This document shows, piece by piece, positions 45,858 through 55,400 of a stretch of DNA of 64,000 nt. The number at the start of each line of letters is the position of its first letter. The stretch's first letter is position 1. The stretch is from Lysobacterales bacterium (GTDB lineage: Bacteria > Pseudomonadota > Gammaproteobacteria > Xanthomonadales > Rhodanobacteraceae), in NCBI GenBank assembly GCA_016721015.1, contig JADKJL010000001.1, positions 372,001 to 436,000 of the forward strand, given 5' to 3'. A program made the position numbers and the translations under genes. Under the pieces are notes generated by a model that saw only the letters and a list, made by a program, of their open reading frames with translations, was not told the DNA's origin and made no database searches.

Positions 45858-46398
45858 GCGCCGCTCCGGCCATGCGCGCGATCGCGCGATTGATCTTCAT
45901 GCGCACGCCGTCGTGGGACTCACCGAGCTCATCGGCGATCTCGACAAAACTCATGCCGAACTCGAAGCGCATCAGCACGAGCCCGCGATGCTCGGGTGAG
46001 AGCGTTGCCAGCGACTGCTCCCAGGCGAGCCAGTCATCGACATCGACGTTGCTGGCGACGAGATCGACATCGCGACCTTCATCGATCGGCGAACGCGCAT
46101 TGCGGCGCAGCGATTCGCGCAGCGCATTGATCAGCACCGTGCGCAAATAAGCAAAGAATGCACCAGGTTCGCGCGCATCGATCGTATCGAGCTTGTCGAG
46201 CACCTTGAGCCAGGTCAGCTGGACCAGATCCGCGGTGTCTTCCTGGCTGCGCAAGCGACCCGGCAAGCGGCCGCGGGCAAAGCGGCGCAGCAATGGTTCG
46301 ACCCGCTCGACCAGGGTGCTGCGTGCCTGCATGTCACCGACCTTGATGCGATCGAGCAACCAAGCGGTGGTGTGCTGACCATGGGTTGCCTCAGTCAT
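45841..46398 (-). CDS. ECF-type sigma factor coupled to kinase copy 2
   Basis: 185 aa. Region 2 is seen in LVERVEPLLRRFARGRLPGR followed by EDTADLVQLTWLKVLDKL, which keeps the acidic E-D-x-x-D-L-V-Q pattern. Region 4 reads LSPEHRGLVLMRFEFGMSFV and then EIADELGESHDGVRMKINRA. It therefore belongs to a different ECF group from the sigma factor at 34.9 kb, although both are paired with a kinase gene. The ATG at 46398 (MTEATHGQHTTAW) is preferred over an open-frame extension. The stop lies 17 bases inside the kinase gene. Because region 2.2 is not of the ECF43 kind, control by phosphorylation at that threonine cannot simply be carried over. Confidence 0.88.
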   Translation of the reverse strand: MTEATHGQHTTAWLLDRIKVGDMQARSTLVERVEPLLRRFARGRLPGRLRSQEDTADLVQLTWLKVLDKLDTIDAREPGAFFAYLRTVLINALRESLRRNARSPIDEGRDVDLVASNVDVDDWLAWEQSLATLSPEHRGLVLMRFEFGMSFVEIADELGESHDGVRMKINRAIARMAGAAHADAD

Positions 46399-46591
46399 GC
46401 GCGAGTCGGTCCGGAGGAACAACCCGCGCATTCTAGCGCCATCATTGAATAGCGCAGCAGATCGGGATCGACAAACAGATGGTCGACCGAATGGCCTTGT
46501 TGCGCTTCTCGGGTCAACGTTCCGTCGTGCTGGTCGGAGAGGGATCAACATCGGAATCGACGCGAGGTTCGGCCAGCACCGAGATCCATGC

Positions 46592-48487
46592 TCAAGGGAC
46601 GCCTTCAAATCCATTCACGAAGATCGGCGTTTCCGGAACCGGAACGGTCGCTCCCGCCTCTACCGCACCGATATCGCAGGAGCTGCCGAAAGGCCGCGGT
46701 GCACCTCGCTGATCGGTCGCCGGGCAGCCGATATTGCCGCCTTTGTCAATCAATGTGCTGCTTGTCGGCATCATCGAATCGGTTGGACCACCATAGTCAC
46801 CAATCGGGTCAACCGCGTAGATCTGTCCGGATTGGTCGGAAGGGGCCGAAAGTCCGCAGGTGGTGCCGGGGTCGAGGTTGTAACCGAGCGAACTAAATGC
46901 CCCGACGCAAACGGTTGGCCCAAATGCATTCGTACCGAAGAGGGTGTTCTTGGCGCTGAGTGAGCCGACTGTACTTGTATTGTGAAAAAGTGCCGTGGCA
47001 ACTCCGTTGGGTGCGCTATTGCCTTCAAAGGTCAGGTTGGTCAGCGAAACCGGTGCCGAGCTGGCAACAAATATGGCGCCGCCACTGAAGCTGCTCCCGC
47101 TGGATACGCTGGTCTGGTTGAAGTACAGGGTCAGGTTCTGCATCGAACCACCGGCCTGTTCGACTACGGCAATAGCGGCGCCGCCGGTGCCGGACGAACC
47201 GGGGTAGGCGGCTACGTAGTTGTTCCTGAGCAGATTGTTTGCCAGTTCAAAACGGAGGAAACCGGCCAGAGAAATGCCGCCCCCGTGATTTCCGAGGCTC
47301 GATCCATCGTTGCCCGTAACCCGATTGTATAGGAACGTGCTGTTGGTCAAGACCAGTGCATTGTTTGTGGTCGAGCCTCTGATAACCATGCCGCCACCGT
47401 CGGCCCGTGCGACATTCGAGTCGAGCAACAGCCGATCAAAGACGGCGTTGCCGCCAGCGCCATACACGACAAACGCAATCCCGCCGCCGCTATCGGCATC
47501 ATTCTGGCTGATCGTACTGGACTCAATGCGTATTCCGGCTTGGCCGGATATCCCGCCACCATACCAAGTTGCATGGTTGCCATGGATGTTGACGTCGCGG
47601 AGCACGCTGTCCATGTAGTAGAAATACAGGCCACCACCGCTCGCTGCCGAGTTTCCTTGGATGTCCGTGCCAACGATGTTGATCACCTCACCGGGCGAAA
47701 CCGCGTACAGGCCACCACCTTCTTGCGTACCGCCAAAACCGTTGTCCGCGATCGTGCCTCCCGAAATCGTCTGGACCTCAGCACCATAGCCGGCGCTGTA
47801 TATGCCCGCGCCATAGTGCGTTGGCGTTGAACCGTTCTGCACAATTGTGCAGTCGGTGAGCGACATGGTGCCTTTGACGTAGATTCCGGCGCCGTCGAAG
47901 CTGGCGCTGGAAACATTGTTGCCCTGCACCGTTACCCGGGTCAGGGCGATCGAGGAATAGTCAAATGCGGAAATACCGCCGCCGCTGCCATTTCGCGTGT
48001 TGTTGAAGATCACGCTGTCGCTCATGGTCAGTCGGGCACCGCCGAACAGGGAAATCCCTCCGAGGCCGTTGCGCACAGTGATACCGGTGATCGACACTGT
48101 CTCGCCATTGATCTCGAAAACCTGATCGAGTCCGCCACCGTTGATGATCGTGCTGGCCGCGCCTGCGCCGACGATGATCATCGGGTTGTTCCAGAGGTCA
48201 AAATCGCCGGTGGCCGAGTTGTTTTCGTTCTGGCCGGAACGCGTCATCTGATAGGTGCCGGCCGGTATCATCACGGTGTGCGGCGCCCCGCCGTAAGAGT
48301 TGGCCGCCGCGATCGCCTCGCGCAATGAACAATCGGATGGTGTACAGGCGCCATCGAAGGTATCGGTCGTCTTGGTCACGGTATAGATATTCGCCCAGGC
48401 GGGAGCGCCAGCAATTGCCACGACCGCGATCCATGCAAACCGGGCCGCACGCAAGCAGCGCACGGAGCGTCGAGTTGAAGATGACAT
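46592..48487 (-). CDS. Exported CSLREA/choice-of-anchor-Q beta-helix protein with GFE tag
   Basis: 631 aa. A signal peptide (about 1-32, ending APAWA) is followed by the CSLREA module (YTVTKTTDTFDGACTPSDCS and then LREAIAAAN; CSLREA at 53-58). A long right-handed parallel beta-helix follows, with repeated N-x-x-x-x-G-G-G-I coils (SGGGISAF, GAGIYVKG, GGGLYFYY). The choice-of-anchor-Q end is DKGGNIGCPATDQRGAPRPF then DIGAVEAG. The last residues are PIFVNGFEGVP. GGAG precedes the ATG at 48487. Such beta-helix proteins are typically secreted or surface-bound adhesins or polysaccharide-binding proteins; no catalytic residues are visible. It is upstream of the second sigma/kinase pair on the same strand, 193 bases away. 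Confidence 0.85.
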   Translation of the reverse strand: MSSSTRRSVRCLRAARFAWIAVVAIAGAPAWANIYTVTKTTDTFDGACTPSDCSLREAIAAANSYGGAPHTVMIPAGTYQMTRSGQNENNSATGDFDLWNNPMIIVGAGAASTIINGGGLDQVFEINGETVSITGITVRNGLGGISLFGGARLTMSDSVIFNNTRNGSGGGISAFDYSSIALTRVTVQGNNVSSASFDGAGIYVKGTMSLTDCTIVQNGSTPTHYGAGIYSAGYGAEVQTISGGTIADNGFGGTQEGGGLYAVSPGEVINIVGTDIQGNSAASGGGLYFYYMDSVLRDVNIHGNHATWYGGGISGQAGIRIESSTISQNDADSGGGIAFVVYGAGGNAVFDRLLLDSNVARADGGGMVIRGSTTNNALVLTNSTFLYNRVTGNDGSSLGNHGGGISLAGFLRFELANNLLRNNYVAAYPGSSGTGGAAIAVVEQAGGSMQNLTLYFNQTSVSSGSSFSGGAIFVASSAPVSLTNLTFEGNSAPNGVATALFHNTSTVGSLSAKNTLFGTNAFGPTVCVGAFSSLGYNLDPGTTCGLSAPSDQSGQIYAVDPIGDYGGPTDSMMPTSSTLIDKGGNIGCPATDQRGAPRPFGSSCDIGAVEAGATVPVPETPIFVNGFEGVP

Positions 48488-48550
48488 GGTGAACTCCGAA
48501 TGTTTGATTCGGAACAAGGAATGCTCCCGGGTGGACAAAGCGAACGTCGC

Positions 48551-48586
48551 CGCAACAAAACGCGTACCGAGCGGGCATCAGCTCGG
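48551..48586 (-). terminator. Possible terminator downstream of the lipoprotein gene
   Basis: On the minus strand CCGAGC and GCTCGG (48567-48586) form a six-base-pair hairpin, followed after six bases by a TTTTGTTG run. It lies between the lipoprotein gene and the beta-helix gene, both minus strand. Confidence 0.35.
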
Positions 48587-48610
48587 CCGGCACGGTTTTA
48601 TCGGTGCGGA

Positions 48611-49117
48611 TCAGGGCATCTTCACGTTCAGCTTGATGTCGATCACGATCGTATCGTCTCCGTCTTTCGCGGATGGCGTCGTGGCCAAGTGGGCGTGGAA
48701 CTGGCCATTCGTCACCGACACGTCCGTGAGCTTGCAGCCGTCGGCGGCGAGGTGGTCGCCGTGTTTGTTTTTCGCGGCGGGATGGACGATGTCGCAGCCA
48801 ACCGGGTTGCTCCAATCCTCGCCGTCTGCCTTGAGCAGCACCACGTTGACCATCGCGCCGAACGCGTTCGGGTTTGCCAGTGTGGCCATATTCGGATCCA
48901 CGCCGGGTTCCGGCGCCTTTTCGCTGAGCACCAGCACCATGCGCGGTGTGGTGCCGCTTGGCGGCATCCCGACCAGCACGGCGGAGGTCAGGCTGGCGTC
49001 CTTGTCATTCACCTTGAATGTGCCCAGCGAGGATGCCGAAGTGCTGCAGGCAGTGGCGAGCAGCGCAAGTGTCGTCGCCAGCGCGCGCGGGGCGATTGCG
49101 GTGAGTCGATTTGGCAT
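48611..49117 (-). CDS. Putative lipoprotein (168 aa)
   Basis: The N-terminus MPNRLTAIAPRALATTLALL followed by ATACSTSASS is a signal peptide with a lipobox (LLATAC), so Cys24 should be lipidated. The Ser after Cys favours outer-membrane localisation by the Lol rule. The remaining 144 residues are a beta-rich domain with two further cysteines (GCDIVHPA and DGCKLTDVSV, likely a disulfide). It ends in alternating hydrophobic strands (DTIVIDIKLNVK). I do not recognise the family. It lies 26 bases downstream of the beta-helix gene that starts at 50676 and is probably co-transcribed with it. Confidence 0.75.
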   Translation of the reverse strand: MPNRLTAIAPRALATTLALLATACSTSASSLGTFKVNDKDASLTSAVLVGMPPSGTTPRMVLVLSEKAPEPGVDPNMATLANPNAFGAMVNVVLLKADGEDWSNPVGCDIVHPAAKNKHGDHLAADGCKLTDVSVTNGQFHAHLATTPSAKDGDDTIVIDIKLNVKMP

Positions 49118-49143
49118 GGTCTTAACTCCTGTCGGGTGGGGGA

Positions 49144-50676
49144 TTACTCAGCGGTGGGTTCAAAGCCGTTGGCGAAAATGGAATCGATGAAGACATACAC
49201 CTTGTTCGCGCTGAATTCGGACGTGTTGCTGTTGGCGTCGCGCGCGATTGCGCTGATATGGCGGCCGACAAGGCTCGATCCGGCGGAGATGGGTGCGGCG
49301 AAGACGGCTTGGCCGTTGTCGCCCGCAGGCGCATCCGTGATATCGATTTCGACGTTGCCGAGATAGTCGTAGCCTTCGCCATGTCCGCTCGGATCGGCGA
49401 TGTCGTCGGCGTAAAATTCGATGGTGTAGTGGCTGTTCGTGCTTTGCAGATAGCCGTAAACGGTGCCGCTTCGATCGCCGCCACCGGCGAGATTGAGTAC
49501 GGGGTAGTTCAGCAGTCGATTGGGCGAGGTCGCCGGCTCGGTCGCGTCGTTGTTGTTGGTATTTACGCCATTCGCGCCGAGGTCGATGCCGAGACCGGCA
49601 TTGTCGTGCATCGAATTTTCGCTGATGCTATTTTGCGGTCCCGCATCGGGCAGCGTGATGCCATCGCCATCGTTCCAGGCGATCTGGTTTCCCGCGATGT
49701 TGTTGCCCGCCGCGCCTTCGGCAATGCGCACGCCATCTTTCCCATTGCCCAACGCATAGACGCTGGGTGCGCAAAGTGGAAAGCAGATCAAGAAATTTTT
49801 GAGGCCAATGCGGTTGTTGTCGACTGCGTTGGCGCTGCCATTCGGATTTTCCAGGCGGATGCCGAACGAGGCGTTGCCGGATACCGTGTTGAAGAAAATG
49901 CCATTCGACAAGCTTGAAGCATAGATGCCGGTGAGATTACCGACGGCCACGTTGCCGCTGCGATCGGTACCGATGAAGTTTTTCTCCACTGTGTTTCCGC
50001 CGCCGCTGGCAAGCGACACGCCGGTACCATTCCCGGAAATCACGTTGCGCTGTGCGGGCTCGCTGCCGCCGATCCGGCGCGTGGTGGCGTAGTAGCTGTT
50101 GCTGGCATATACCAGGATGCCGCCGTACGCATTCAGCATGTGCGTGGTGCCATTCGCGCGCAGGCCGATGAAATTGCCGCCGATGGTGTAGTTGCCGCCT
50201 TCGATACGAATGCCGCGGTCGAAACCACCGATCGACAGGCCCGAAACATCGAAGGTGTCGGTGATATCGCTCGGCGCGAAGCGCAGACCGTTGGTGGTAT
50301 TGGAGCCACTCGACGCGGGTTGGAGTTCGATGCAGATCGTGGCGTTGTCTCCGTTCGCATTGGTATTCGGCATTCCACCGGTCTGGGTGTAGCCGCGAAT
50401 CGACAGCGAGTCACCCACCGTCGGCAAGTCGCTGAATACCTTGATCGTTTGTGGGCAGGAGCCCGGAATGTTGAAGCCGATGATCTGGTCTTGGCTGGGA
50501 CTGGCGTTGGCATAGGCGATCGCCGCGCGCAGCGTGCAGTTAGCGCCGGGACACGAGCCGCCGAGATCGGCGGTGGTAGTAACGATGATGATGGTGTCGG
50601 CGGCTGCGGCGCGGTGGGCAGTCGCGGCGGCCAGTACGAGGGCGGCGATCGCGAGTAAAGGGTAGCGGTACAACAT
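49144..50676 (-). CDS. Exported right-handed beta-helix protein with GFE tag
   Basis: 510 aa with a signal peptide (about 1-25, ending HRAAA). A CSLREA-like motif follows (NCTLRAAIAYANASPSQDQI; NCTLRAA at 46-52), then a parallel beta-helix with NosD/pectate-lyase-like coils rich in G-N-x-I and N-x-F-I-G (GGNFIGLRANGTT, VEKNFIGTDRSGN, NNRIGLKN, AGNQIAWNDGDGI). The last part is a beta-sandwich-like segment with D-D-I-A-D-P-S-G-H. The protein ends IDSIFANGFEPTAE. It shares the C-terminal tag and the N-terminal module with the 631-aa protein, but the two helices are not close copies. A surface adhesin or carbohydrate-binding role is the usual interpretation for such proteins. Confidence 0.83.
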   Translation of the reverse strand: MLYRYPLLAIAALVLAAATAHRAAAADTIIIVTTTADLGGSCPGANCTLRAAIAYANASPSQDQIIGFNIPGSCPQTIKVFSDLPTVGDSLSIRGYTQTGGMPNTNANGDNATICIELQPASSGSNTTNGLRFAPSDITDTFDVSGLSIGGFDRGIRIEGGNYTIGGNFIGLRANGTTHMLNAYGGILVYASNSYYATTRRIGGSEPAQRNVISGNGTGVSLASGGGNTVEKNFIGTDRSGNVAVGNLTGIYASSLSNGIFFNTVSGNASFGIRLENPNGSANAVDNNRIGLKNFLICFPLCAPSVYALGNGKDGVRIAEGAAGNNIAGNQIAWNDGDGITLPDAGPQNSISENSMHDNAGLGIDLGANGVNTNNNDATEPATSPNRLLNYPVLNLAGGGDRSGTVYGYLQSTNSHYTIEFYADDIADPSGHGEGYDYLGNVEIDITDAPAGDNGQAVFAAPISAGSSLVGRHISAIARDANSNTSEFSANKVYVFIDSIFANGFEPTAE

Positions 50677-50781
50677 GGGTCGGCTCCGAGGTTTAGCGCC
50701 AATTCCGGCGTCAAAACATCAAACGCCGCGAAGGTGCGAAAGCGAACGCCGACCAGCAACGGCCGCGATTTTGCGCCCGGC

Positions 50782-51441
50782 TTAGTGCACCCAGCGTCCA
50801 CCGCGTCGACGTGGCGGACGAGGCAGCTCGCCCTCGCGCTGACGCACGTGATCGTCTTCGCTGGCCGGGTTTTCCCGCCAGTATTGGGCGACCGCGTCGA
50901 TCGATTCAGGGATGCGCGCAAGACACTCGTCGTATTCGTCGTCAGTCAGCGCGGCGAACTCGGCATCGCTGTCGAAGACCTCGTCCTCGATCGAAAGGGC
51001 GATGATCGGGCCGAGGTATTGCATGAGATCGGAATCCTGGCCGAGTCGTGATTCCCACGCCGCCGCGCGCAGATCGATGCCGCGACTGAAACCCTCGCAC
51101 CAACCACGTGAGGTGAATGCGGTGCCGCCTTCATCGGTGTCAATCTCGCCGAGAATCGGCTCATACGCACCGGTTTCGATTTCCAGCGAAACCGAATCGT
51201 TGAGTCGGGCCAGCAAGGTCAGGATGCGCTCGCCCTCCTCGATGTCGACGAATGGCTCGTACAGGACTTCGGGCAGCCACTCATCCGGCGCCGCCGGTGC
51301 CGGCCCGACTGCCAGCGAGGTCAACAAGCCATGCACGCCATCAAGCAGCAGGTGATCCTCGCCCGCGTGCGCACGCAAGTACTGGTCGAGCTCTTCCAGT
51401 TCGCTGTCGGTCAGCGAAGATGGCCAATCGGATTCAGACAT
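50782..51441 (-). CDS. UPF0149 family protein (YecA/YgfB-like)
   Basis: Cytoplasmic helical protein of 219 aa. The family pattern is seen in SLTDSELEELDQYLRAH, LLDGVHGLLTSLAVGPAPAA, PDEWLPEVLYE and WCEGFSRGIDLRAAAWES. The C-terminus is a basic tail (RPPRRRGGRWVH) and carries no SEC-C zinc motif. The function of UPF0149 proteins is not settled. Its start overlaps the end of xth by eight bases on the same strand, so it is likely co-expressed. Confidence 0.85.
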   Translation of the reverse strand: MSESDWPSSLTDSELEELDQYLRAHAGEDHLLLDGVHGLLTSLAVGPAPAAPDEWLPEVLYEPFVDIEEGERILTLLARLNDSVSLEIETGAYEPILGEIDTDEGGTAFTSRGWCEGFSRGIDLRAAAWESRLGQDSDLMQYLGPIIALSIEDEVFDSDAEFAALTDDEYDECLARIPESIDAVAQYWRENPASEDDHVRQREGELPRPPRRRGGRWVH

Positions 51442-52204
51442 CGGCTAGCTCCAGCAGGGCCGGGGTGTGATCGGAGGGACGCTCCCAGGTGCGCGGTTCG
51501 CGATCGATACTGGCAGCAGTCGCACGTTCCATCAGCGGTGCGCTGGCGAGGACGAGATCGATGCGCAAGCCGAGATCGCGGCGGAAACCCGCCTGGCGGT
51601 AATCCCACCAGCTGAACTTGCCGGCCGACTCGTCGAACTGGCGGAAGCTGTCAGTCAGGCCGAGATCGAGCAAGCGCTTGAGCGCATCGCGTTCCGGCGC
51701 CGAGCAGAGGATCTGGCCTTGCCAGGCGACCGGGTCGTAGACATCGCGATCATCCGGCGCGATGTTGAAATCGCCCATCACGATAAGACGTGGATCGTTG
51801 CGCAGCTCGCCTTCGAGAAACCGCGTGACCTTGTCCAGCCAGTCGAGCTTGTAGGCGTATTTCTCACTGCCGACGGCCTGGCCGTTGACGACATAGAGAT
51901 TGGCCACGCGCATGTCGCCCACGGTGGCGATCAGGATTCGTCGTTGCGGATCATCGAGTCCGGGTAGATCGGTGACCACATCGTGGATGGCCTGCCTGGC
52001 CAGAAGGGCAACGCCGTTGTAGGTTTTCTGCCCGGAGAATGCGACCTCGTAGCCAAGCGCCTCGATCGCCGCGCGCGGAAACTTGGCGTCCTCCATCTTG
52101 GTTTCCTGAATGCCGAGCAGATCCGGTTGCGCCTGTGCGCACCATTGTTCGACATGCGGCAAACGCACGTTCAGCGAGTTGACGTTCCAGGTGGCAAGTT
52201 TCAT
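51434..52204 (-). CDS. xth: Exodeoxyribonuclease III
   Basis: Metal-dependent AP endonuclease/3'-exonuclease of base excision repair, 256 aa. The endonuclease/exonuclease/phosphatase fold is evident: MKLATWNVNSLNVRLPHV (Asn residues), the metal-binding Glu34 in GIQETKMED, MGDFNIAP (Asp-Asn), IDLVLAS and the C-terminal PSDHTPALLEL with the catalytic His. The ATG at 52204 gives the canonical N-terminus; a GTG one codon upstream is an alternative. The UPF0149 gene overlaps its 3' end. Confidence 0.94.
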   Translation of the reverse strand: MKLATWNVNSLNVRLPHVEQWCAQAQPDLLGIQETKMEDAKFPRAAIEALGYEVAFSGQKTYNGVALLARQAIHDVVTDLPGLDDPQRRILIATVGDMRVANLYVVNGQAVGSEKYAYKLDWLDKVTRFLEGELRNDPRLIVMGDFNIAPDDRDVYDPVAWQGQILCSAPERDALKRLLDLGLTDSFRQFDESAGKFSWWDYRQAGFRRDLGLRIDLVLASAPLMERATAASIDREPRTWERPSDHTPALLELADV

Positions 52205-52480
52205 CACCCAAGTTTAAGGCAACGCTGATCAACTGGCACAACCGTCATGGCTTTCCGAACGTCTGCCCGGATTGCGAATCCGCTTTTTGCGGTGCGGGTC
52301 TTCGCCTCGGTCAGGCCTCAGAACCCGGATGGGTTCGCAAATCGTCGAAGGATCTCTTCGCACGCGCGCAAGCTCTTGTTGCAACGGTCAGCGTCCGCCA
52401 GGCGACCGGCCGCGGAAGCGAAACGACTGCATGCCGACGATGCTTTCTGTCGCAGGTCGTTGGTTCACGGTCGTCTCGCT
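52205..52480. other. Intergenic region between xth and the patatin gene
   Basis: These 276 bases hold no convincing gene, hairpin terminator or repeat. Both neighbouring genes are on the minus strand, so the xth promoter should be in this stretch, but I cannot point to it. Confidence 0.4.
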
Positions 52481-55400
52481 TTATTTGGCCGTCGCGCCGC
52501 GCAGCGCGTCGGGCGGCAGCCACAACTCGATCACGTGACGCTGGCTTTTCAGCGATGCGGGCAGTGGACGGATATCGGTGTGCAGGTCGGGCGCCAGCAG
52601 GTTGCGATCAATGACGCCCTGCAACACCTCGGCACAATCGAGATCGCCCGGCTGGTGCACAATCAGGGTGGGCTTGCGCCAGCGTGCCGGCATGCTCAGC
52701 CCCTTCAGCTCGGCGCTGCGCACGACGTTCTCGACTTTGGCGACGTGCTTGCTCGCGGCCACCGAGAGATCGAGCGAGTTGAGGCTGGCAGTGGCAGCCT
52801 GGCGACTGGCTTCGTCGTAAACCTGCGGGTAGAGCACCAAGCCGCGTTCAAAACATTCATTCATGCCCGGCAATCGCATTGCCGTGACCCTGATCTGGGG
52901 CGTCGCGGCCGTTGTCGGGGAGGCCTGCGGTTCTGTATTGGTTTGCGGATTGGCCGCAGCGGTCTGTCCGGATTCGACGGTCGCTTGCGGTGCAACGGAT
53001 ACGGCTGCGATGGCCTGTTCCGGCCCATGACAGCCGCGGAAATCGCCGAGGCGTGCGTAGCCGCTGAGACAGGTCGGTGACCAGTAGCGGAAAGGAGTGT
53101 TGTTCGATTCAAGCGGAATCACCATGCCGCACAGGCGGTCGGTGGGCGGGTTCTGGTTGTCGGCGATCAGGGCTCGATCGCATTGCGCCTTGAAGCCCTG
53201 CAGTTGGCGATCGATGCGACTCTGCAGCGGGTCATTCCGCTGCGGATCCTTCAATTCCATCAAGTCAGCGACCTGGCGCTGGATACGGCTGCCCTCGCTG
53301 AAGTCGATCGGGCGCAACGGTTTGAGATCAAGGCTGTCGAGCAGGGCATCCGACTTGTCGATGCGTGCAAGCACTTGCGTATCGCGCGCCGCGTCATCCT
53401 TGCGCACCTGATCGATGGCTTGCCAGGCGGCCAACAACAAGGTCGTCGATGCGCCGATTCCGAGGGTGGTGCCAAGCGCGGCGGCTGGCATCGTGCGTCG
53501 CCAGAACGGAAGATCAGCGTCTTCCTTCGCGGCCGGTGAGCGGCGCGACTTGCGCAAGCGGGGCGCCGACGCATCGTGCGTTGCCGGCTTCGACCAGCCA
53601 GGCAATTGTCCAAGCCAGGTTGAGGTGAGTGCACGTCCAAAATCAAAACCAAGGCGTTGGTAACTCTCCCATTGGGCCTCATCGAAAAACTGATCTCCGG
53701 TACCTTGCTGTGGAAAGCCCGGGTTGCGCAACGCGTAGCCGAGAAGGTCGGCATCGAGTGCCTTGTGCAGGTTCGGTTTGACCACGACCAGGGTGCCGGT
53801 CTTGGCTGGCCGTTCCGGACCTTGGTCGGCATAGCGGATACGGCCGAGCAGAATGCCGCGCGCCGATGTGTTGGTGATGAGATCCTCGGGCGAGAGGATG
53901 GACAGCGTCGAGTTGTCGACACCAAATTCCTTCTCGGCCTCTTCGCCGATGTAGAACTCGATATCGGCGCCGAAGTCGATTCGTGCCTTGCGTACAAGGT
54001 TGTCGAGATCACCGAGTTCAAACGCGGCATCCGCGCCGCAGTCGGCAAGAATGATGAAATCGAGTCGGCGACGCAGCAGCGGGTAGACCGCGGTATTCTC
54101 GAAATGGCCACCATCCGAAAGGTACCACCAGGGCTGGCTGATGCCGCCGAAGCGGGCGCGCGCTTCGTTGGCCAACAGCTGGGGTTTCGCCAGCAAGCGC
54201 GAGCGCAGAATACGGAGGCGTTGTTTGAACGTCGCCTTGCGCTGCGGGTCGGTGGGTAATGGGTTGCGCAGCCAGTAGCCAAGGCGCACACCGAGGAAAA
54301 ACAAGGTCATCGCCCAGCCGGGCGACGTATACGCCCCAGCGCCGGGTGCGGCGGCTGCGCCGGAGATCGCGACCCAACGGCCGAGGCTGCCGTAGTCGTC
54401 CGCCGCGGATATCGGATGAAAGGCATGTGTGCCCCATTCGAATCCACGCGCACTCATGGTCAGCATGCAGCCCTTGCGATCCGCGTTGTAGAGGCCGCTG
54501 TTGTCGTCATGGGTCTGATTGAGACAACTGTTGATCAGATGAATCGGCCCGCCTCTTTGTTCGGGGCGATAGTCCGAGATTGGCATATCGTCACCGCCCA
54601 GTACCTCGGTGACGCTGGACACGGCATCGAGCGCGGACTCACTGCTGCTCGCATCGGGATCGAGCGGGGTCGTGGAACCATCGGCCCGCTTGGCGCTGAA
54701 GCGCTTTGCATTGCCGACCGAGAGATAGGCGCGGGTAACGCGTGCACGATAGAAGCTGTGCAATGACGAGGCATTGGCCGTCTCGGCGTGCGTGGCAGTG
54801 AAGCCGAGCCAGGCGACGGCGACCCCGACGAGCACCAGCGCTCGCACCGGCTCCGATGCCACCCATCCCGGCACCGATGAGTTGTCGAACACCAGCCACT
54901 GGACCAGGGTCGCCCACAACAGGATCAGAAAAAGAGCCAGCACGTGGCCAAACAGGTTGAGCGCACGCGAGCGCCAGTCGAAGCGCGAAGCGGTCGCCTT
55001 GCTTTCCAGTTTCTGGATCGGTTCGGCGAGCGCGCGCAGGATTGCCAACGCGACACTGCCGATGCCGATGCCGCCAATCAGCCAGTTTGCACCGCTGCCA
55101 CGCGAGAGCAAATCAAGCAGCGCCCAACTCGCGAAATCGAGCAGGCCGAGGCCAAGCAGGATGAGCGCAGCCACGCTCCAGCGACGCAGCGAAAGGGTCA
55201 GACGGTTGCGCTCGGTTGCAACGCTCGCCCGAGCATTCGCAAGCGACGGACGCAGGCGCCAGAGCACGCTGGCGTAACGCAGGATCGCCGCCGCCAGCGT
55301 GCCCAGCGAAATCAAGCCAAGGGGCAACCCGGCAACCGGAAATTGTGGATTTCCCCAGCGCCAGGCGCCCGCGTCGACCAGCCATGCCAGGGCCGCCACC

